Source: Bacillota bacterium (lineage in GTDB: Bacteria > Bacillota > Bacilli > Tumebacillales > Effusibacillaceae). From it: 9,006 nucleotides of DNA. Made by a program: the position numbers and the translations under genes. Shown here in pieces: positions 6,089 to 9,006 of the stretch (within the stretch, counting starts at the first letter, position 1; each line of letters begins with the position of its first letter). Under the pieces are notes generated by a model. That model was given only the letters and a program-made list of their open reading frames with translations, searched no databases and had not been told where the DNA came from. The stretch spans positions 1-9,006 of the forward strand of contig JAGVBM010000327.1 in NCBI GenBank assembly GCA_020059765.1. Reading direction: 5' to 3'.

Positions 6089-6811
6089 ATGATTCACATG
6101 GAAAAATTGAGGATTCATGATATTCCGTTGTACCAAGTGCAAGCTTCCCGTTCTCCGGAACGTTGTCCCGTTGTTATTGCGCTGCATGGATTCGGTGAGA
6201 ATAAGGAGTCATTGCTGCCTTATGCCGAACACCTCGCAAGACAAGGCATTACCCTGCTGATTCCGGATGCGCCGCGGCACGGCGAACGTGCAACGGGCGA
6301 AGATCGGATGGCATTGGCTTCCGTGCACAAGATTACACCAATCCTGCTGGGACTGCTGCGGGATGTCACTACCCTTGTCAGGCATGTGCAGACATCGGAA
6401 GTCTTTGATGGGAAACGAATTGGCTTGACAGGAGTTTCCATGGGCGGAGTCGTCACGTTGGCCGCCATGACTCGACATCCCGAGATTAAAACAGGAGTTG
6501 CTTTGCTGGCCATTGACAGTGCCCGCAAGTTTGCCCGTCATCATCAATTTTCCCGGATCATATGGCCGGTTTTCTCCTACCTGGACCGATACATCGACAG
6601 CAAGAGAATTCCGCCGCGTCCCCTGTTGCTGTTGAACGGTGCGAATGATCCGGTCATGCCGGTTCAATGTATCCGCGAATTCGTGCAGGAAACGAAACAT
6701 TTGTACCGGGAAAACGGAAAAATTGAACTGGTAGAATTCCCGGGGGTGGGACACGAAGTGGTACCCGAGATGGTCGCCCGTACGCAGGATTGGTTTGCCT
6801 CCCATCTTTGA
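6089..6811 (+). CDS. Alpha/beta hydrolase resembling YitV-type esterases
   Basis: A 240-residue cytoplasmic serine hydrolase with no signal peptide. ALHGFGENKES (31-41) forms the oxyanion-hole region. GVSMGG (115-120) is the nucleophile elbow with Ser117. Asp187 in NGANDPVMP (183-191) and His222 in GVGHE (219-223) complete the triad. The PDAPRHGER stretch (59-67) and the C-terminal QDWFASHL resemble Bacillus subtilis YitV, as recalled from memory. Length fits that family. The ATG at 6089 has AGGGGAG about 8 bases upstream; a second in-frame ATG at 6098 is less well placed. The true substrate is unknown; small esters or acyl groups are likely. It stands alone between the usp terminator and a convergent gene. 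Its promoter is not clear: GTATTT and GGGAAA 14 bases apart upstream (about 6023-6048) faintly resemble a sigma-B site. Confidence 0.9.
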   Translation: MIHMEKLRIHDIPLYQVQASRSPERCPVVIALHGFGENKESLLPYAEHLARQGITLLIPDAPRHGERATGEDRMALASVHKITPILLGLLRDVTTLVRHVQTSEVFDGKRIGLTGVSMGGVVTLAAMTRHPEIKTGVALLAIDSARKFARHHQFSRIIWPVFSYLDRYIDSKRIPPRPLLLLNGANDPVMPVQCIREFVQETKHLYRENGKIELVEFPGVGHEVVPEMVARTQDWFASHL

Positions 6812-6859
6812 GAAAGCTCGAACTGTGTCACCCCGATCTGTGCACACTCCGAACCGTTC
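6812..6859. other. Short convergent gap without a recognisable terminator
   Basis: Only 48 bases separate the stops of the hydrolase (plus) and pseudouridine synthase (minus). A weak 5-bp ACTCC/GGAGT pairing reaches into the synthase gene, but no U-run follows on either strand. The two transcripts may overlap at their 3' ends. Confidence 0.4.
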
Positions 6860-7792
6860 TCAGAAGGAGTTGCGGGAAAGCATTTCTCTGGCGTCCGTCA
6901 TGTCTGATGGAAGCGGAGCTTCAAAGCGCATGGGCTGTCCCGTGCGCGGATGGGAGATCGACAAGCTGGACGCATGCAGTGCTTGCCGTGTGATCAAGGA
7001 TGACGCTTTCCCATACTGTTTGTCGCCGAGCACCGGATGTCCGTAATGGGCCAGGTGGACCCGAATTTGGTGCGTTCTGCCGGTTTCCAGCGACAATTCC
7101 AGCAGCGAAGCGGCCGTATATCGCTCGATTGCCCGAAAATGGGTAACTGCAGTTTCTCCGTCCGCCCGAACTGTGCGTTTGGCCGGATTTCGGGGATCCT
7201 TGCCGATCGGGAAGGTTAGAACCCCCAACGCCTCCTCTATGGCCCCCTCTGCCAAAGCGAGATACAATCGTGTCAAGGTCCGCTCCCGCAATTGCCGATC
7301 CAAATGCTGATGGGCATACATGGATTTTCCGATGATCAGGACGCCGGAAGTATCACGATCCAGCCTGTGCACAGGGCGCACGGGCAGCGTGAGGCCCCGC
7401 TGCTGCCAATGCCAGGCAATGCCATTGGCCAGAGTACCGGTTTGACCCGGTTGGACAGGATGTACATTCAGACCGGGCGGTTTATTGACAACCAGAATAT
7501 CCTCATCTTCAAACAAGATGCCAAACGGGATCGGTTCCGGATGCAGGGACGGACCGGCTGAAACACCTGCCGCCACGCGCACAACATGTCCCGTTTTTAC
7601 CGGACGTTTCAAAAACGTGGACTTTCCGTTGTACAGAATTCCTTTGCTGCGGGTCAATTTCTGAATCATTCGGCGGGAGATTTGCATCGGGCCTGTTAAT
7701 ATTGCCTGCAAACTGTAACCCTCAAAGGCGGAGGGAATGACATATTCAATCCATGCGGATTGTTCGTTGAAAGGTTTCTTTTTCTTCATCAT
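6860..7792 (-). CDS. RluA/RluD-family RNA pseudouridine synthase
   Basis: This enzyme converts uridine to pseudouridine in structured RNA, most likely 23S rRNA. An S4-like N-terminal region (about 23-73, with SRRMIQKLTRSKGILYNG) leads into the catalytic domain. That domain begins EDEDILVVNKPPGLNVHP (95-112) and carries HRLDRDTSG (142-150), with Asp145 the expected catalytic residue. Later family motifs are KRTVRADGETAVTHFRAIER (205-224), LETGRTHQIRVHLAHYGHPV (235-254) and LGDKQYG (255-261). At 310 residues it is complete and normal in length. Two consecutive ATGs (7792 and 7789) compete. The AGG of the ribosome binding site lies 4 bases from the first and 7 from the second, so the shorter form may be the real one. 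Bacillales carry several paralogues, so the target uridine and symbol are left open. It converges on the hydrolase gene. Confidence 0.94.
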   Translation of the reverse strand: MMKKKKPFNEQSAWIEYVIPSAFEGYSLQAILTGPMQISRRMIQKLTRSKGILYNGKSTFLKRPVKTGHVVRVAAGVSAGPSLHPEPIPFGILFEDEDILVVNKPPGLNVHPVQPGQTGTLANGIAWHWQQRGLTLPVRPVHRLDRDTSGVLIIGKSMYAHQHLDRQLRERTLTRLYLALAEGAIEEALGVLTFPIGKDPRNPAKRTVRADGETAVTHFRAIERYTAASLLELSLETGRTHQIRVHLAHYGHPVLGDKQYGKASSLITRQALHASSLSISHPRTGQPMRFEAPLPSDMTDAREMLSRNSF

Positions 7793-7834
7793 CCAACCTG
7801 CTTTCCTACCCTGCTTCCATCTCTGCTACTTGGG

Positions 7835-7863
7835 ATATTATCACAGAGAAATGCATCCGGCAA
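7835..7863 (-). promoter_or_regulatory. Sigma-A-type promoter of the pseudouridine synthase gene
   Basis: The minus strand reads TTGCCG (7863-7858), a 17-base spacer and TAATAT (7840-7835), each matching four of six consensus bases. A TGTGATAAT extended -10 reading overlaps it. It lies about 45 bases ahead of the start codon. Confidence 0.5.
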
Positions 7864-7875
7864 AACGGAATCAAG

Positions 7876-7885
7876 TTTTCGAAAA
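7876..7885. repeat. Ten-base perfect palindrome TTTTCGAAAA beside the promoter
   Basis: The self-complementary TTTTCGAAAA ends 3 bases before the -35 of the plus-strand promoter. It also lies just upstream of the divergent minus-strand promoter. It is a possible operator, but short palindromes like this occur by chance in AT-rich DNA. Confidence 0.3.
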
Positions 7886-7888
7886 ACA

Positions 7889-7917
7889 TAGACAAAAATT
7901 TAAAAAAATCATATATT
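7889..7917 (+). promoter_or_regulatory. Sigma-A-type promoter of the HTH/ParB-like gene
   Basis: TAGACA (7889-7894, five of six) is followed by a 17-base spacer and TATATT (7912-7917, five of six). It lies 37 bases before the start codon, so the leader is short. The spacer and downstream bases are strongly AT-rich. Confidence 0.7.
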
Positions 7918-7934
7918 TAAAACAAATATTTAAA
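7898..7934 (+). repeat. Three ATTTAAA copies overlapping the promoter; two extend to ATATTTAAA
   Basis: ATTTAAA occurs at 7898-7904, 7915-7921 and 7928-7934. The last two are parts of a 9-base direct repeat ATATTTAAA (7913-7921 and 7926-7934) with a 13-base period. They cover the promoter spacer, the -10 and the expected transcription start. Tandem operator half-sites for the downstream DNA-binding protein are possible; low base complexity is the alternative. Confidence 0.4.
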
Positions 7935-7953
7935 TGTAACGGGAGGAAGTGAA

Positions 7954-8850
7954 ATGGAATTTTTGACAATTCATGAACTATCCCGTTTGTCCGGCGTATC
8001 TACGGCCACGATTCGACTTGACATAAAAGCCGGTAAGCTTCCAGTTGCTGCTCCGGGAAGAAAAGGACGGGGGAATCCGACCCGCATCAAAATCTCCGAT
8101 TTGCAAAACGCGGATCGCATTCTGTATCAACAGTTGGCTCGGCAGTTTCTGCAGCATGGCCCAAAGGCCATGGAAACGTTTGAAAAGAGTTCGGGTAAAT
8201 TAAGCGTCAACGAGCTGGCCGTGCGAACCGGTCTGTCGCCGCAAGTGGTGAGAAAGGATATTGTGGACGGGAAACTGAAGGCAGGCGGCGGGGGGAGAAG
8301 GGGAAGTCCCTATTATGTATTGATGGAAGATCTTGCCGATGCAAAACGTGCCGAATACAGACGTTTGGTGGACTCGCATCGTTCCAGCCGCGACAATTAT
8401 TGGGAAGTGGTGCAGCAAGAAATTTCCCAGTTAAAGCAAGACATGGAGTTTCTCAAAGAACGGCTGCAAATCATTTCCAGTTATTTGGAAAGTACTCTGA
8501 CAGAACCCGTTTTTCCCGTATTTCATGGGTCACGCTCGTCGCTTGAGTCTTCGGCGGTCCATGAAATGAATGGGAACCGCGCACCCAACGGAACGACTGC
8601 CAAAGTGCCGATTCACATGATTATTCTGCCGACCGTTTTTACGAGTTATTATGTCAGCGAAGAAAAAGTCAGACAGTTGAAAGCGCAAGTTCAGAACAAA
8701 GTGCCGCTTGAGCCGGTGATTGTGCGTTTGCAGGAATCGGGAGACTATCTGCTGCGCAAGGGGATTGCCCAATATCATGTCGCTAAAGAGTTGGGCATGG
8801 CAGAGATTGCGGCCATTATTGAAGAAGCTGAAGATGCTGCGGAACAATAA
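7954..8850 (+). CDS. Putative DNA-binding protein: two tandem HTH domains, coiled coil and degenerate ParB-like C-terminal domain
   Basis: I do not recognise this 298-residue protein as a named gene. Two MerR/excisionase-like helix-turn-helix units repeat each other: residues 4-54 (LTIHELSRLSGVSTATIRLD...) and 83-131 (LSVNELAVRTGLSPQVVRKD...). Each is followed by a basic, glycine-rich wing (APGRKGRGNP, GGGGRRGSP) and an acidic DL-ending strand. Residues about 148-182 are predicted coiled coil, then a low-complexity linker (184-216). Residues 218-289 follow the ParB N-terminal (sulfiredoxin-like) pattern: SEEKVRQLKAQV, PLEPVIVRL, a short strand pair, then AKELGMAEIAAII. Where ParB has GERRxRA, this has KGIAQYHVA, so the nucleotide-binding arginines are missing. 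The ATG at 7954 has GGGAGG 7 bases upstream. It is a single gene with its own promoter and terminator. Autoregulation or an accessory chromosomal-DNA role is inference; no signal peptide or membrane helix is seen. Confidence 0.85.
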   Translation: MEFLTIHELSRLSGVSTATIRLDIKAGKLPVAAPGRKGRGNPTRIKISDLQNADRILYQQLARQFLQHGPKAMETFEKSSGKLSVNELAVRTGLSPQVVRKDIVDGKLKAGGGGRRGSPYYVLMEDLADAKRAEYRRLVDSHRSSRDNYWEVVQQEISQLKQDMEFLKERLQIISSYLESTLTEPVFPVFHGSRSSLESSAVHEMNGNRAPNGTTAKVPIHMIILPTVFTSYYVSEEKVRQLKAQVQNKVPLEPVIVRLQESGDYLLRKGIAQYHVAKELGMAEIAAIIEEAEDAAEQ

Positions 8851-8880
8851 GAACCGGCGGATGCCGGCTCTTATTGTTTC
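8841..8880. terminator. Bidirectional terminator containing both stop codons
   Basis: Bases 8841-8852 pair with 8869-8880 (12 positions, one G-U as RNA). After one A/C mismatch, CCGGC/GCCGG (8854-8858 with 8863-8867) closes a GGAT loop. Read on the plus strand, the GC-rich core is followed by TCTTATTGTTTC; on the minus strand by TTCTTATTGTTCC. It ends both the HTH/ParB-like gene and the convergent gene to the right. The plus-strand TAA (8848-8850) pairs with the minus-strand TAA (8871-8873). Confidence 0.8.
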
Positions 8881-9006
8881 CAGGTCAAGGAGTGAAGCAT
8901 TCGATTCTTGAACATGCAAGCGAGAAAGTCCACGTAATAATCTTGCCGGACAATCACTTGATATTCATGGTTGGGATGGGTGTAAAACAGAACATCGGTA
9001 TAAACG
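8871..9006 (-). CDS. C-terminal end of an unidentified protein entering from the right edge
   Basis: The last 44 residues of a minus-strand gene are visible, starting VYTDVLFYTHPNHEYQVIVR and ending HSLTWKQ before TAA. The frame is open to the window edge. The composition is natural for a soluble protein with alternating aromatic and charged residues. The stop falls in the terminator arm, mirroring the convergent neighbour, which supports a real coding end. No family can be named from this fragment, and the start and length lie outside the window. Confidence 0.75.
   Translation of the reverse strand, partial: VYTDVLFYTHPNHEYQVIVRQDYYVDFLACMFKNRMLHSLTWKQ

Noticed and set aside
6209..6847. A 212-codon minus-strand frame across the hydrolase gene.
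   Set aside because: It is antisense to a complete catalytic-triad hydrolase, with no credible start signal or domain.
6838..6885. ACTCC/GGAGT pairing between the hydrolase and pseudouridine synthase genes, considered as a terminator.
   Set aside because: The stem is only 5 bp with a long loop and has no U-run on either strand.

Overview
The window looks like chromosomal DNA from a Gram-positive, low-to-medium GC member of the Bacillales. The evidence is the strong AGGAGG-type ribosome binding sites, sigma-A-like promoters, intrinsic terminators with U-rich tails, a Bacillus-type MCP methylation site and a YitV-like hydrolase. An Alicyclobacillaceae-like lineage is a guess from overall flavour; no marker here fixes the genus. 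There are no rRNA or tRNA genes, no insertion sequences and no CRISPR array. Coding density is high, and the longest stretch without a gene is about 260 bases.

Left block (1-3383, minus strand): the N-terminal 437 residues of a glutamine-hydrolysing asparagine synthase run off the left edge. Upstream of it, in the same direction, is a complete 602-residue methyl-accepting chemotaxis protein (MCP). The 77-base gap between them holds no convincing terminator. A bulged intrinsic terminator at 3312-3365 separates the MCP from the next operon.

Second block (3384-4911, minus strand): a tightly coupled three-gene operon encodes a GT2 polyprenyl-phosphate glycosyltransferase, a DUF2304 membrane protein and an EamA/SMR-type four-helix membrane protein. 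The genes overlap by 4 bases at both junctions (GTGA, ATGA). Their own promoter is readable at 4883-4911. The likely joint task is making and moving a lipid-linked sugar for a cell-envelope glycan.

Third block (4912-6001, plus strand): a divergent control region contains a perfect 7-6-7 inverted repeat. It is followed by two tandem universal stress protein genes that end in a large branched hairpin terminator. The first has seven extra residues in the nucleotide-binding loop; the second is canonical.

Fourth block (6002-7863): a YitV-like alpha/beta hydrolase (plus) converges on an RluA/RluD-family pseudouridine synthase (minus), with only 48 bases between their stops.

Right block (7876-9006): a 298-residue protein with two tandem MerR/excisionase-like helix-turn-helix domains, a predicted coiled coil and a degenerate ParB-like C-terminal domain has its own promoter, and its leader carries repeated AT-rich motifs. 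It converges on an unidentified gene entering from the right edge. The two stop codons pair with each other in one 40-base palindromic terminator. This protein and its leader are the least ordinary part of the window.
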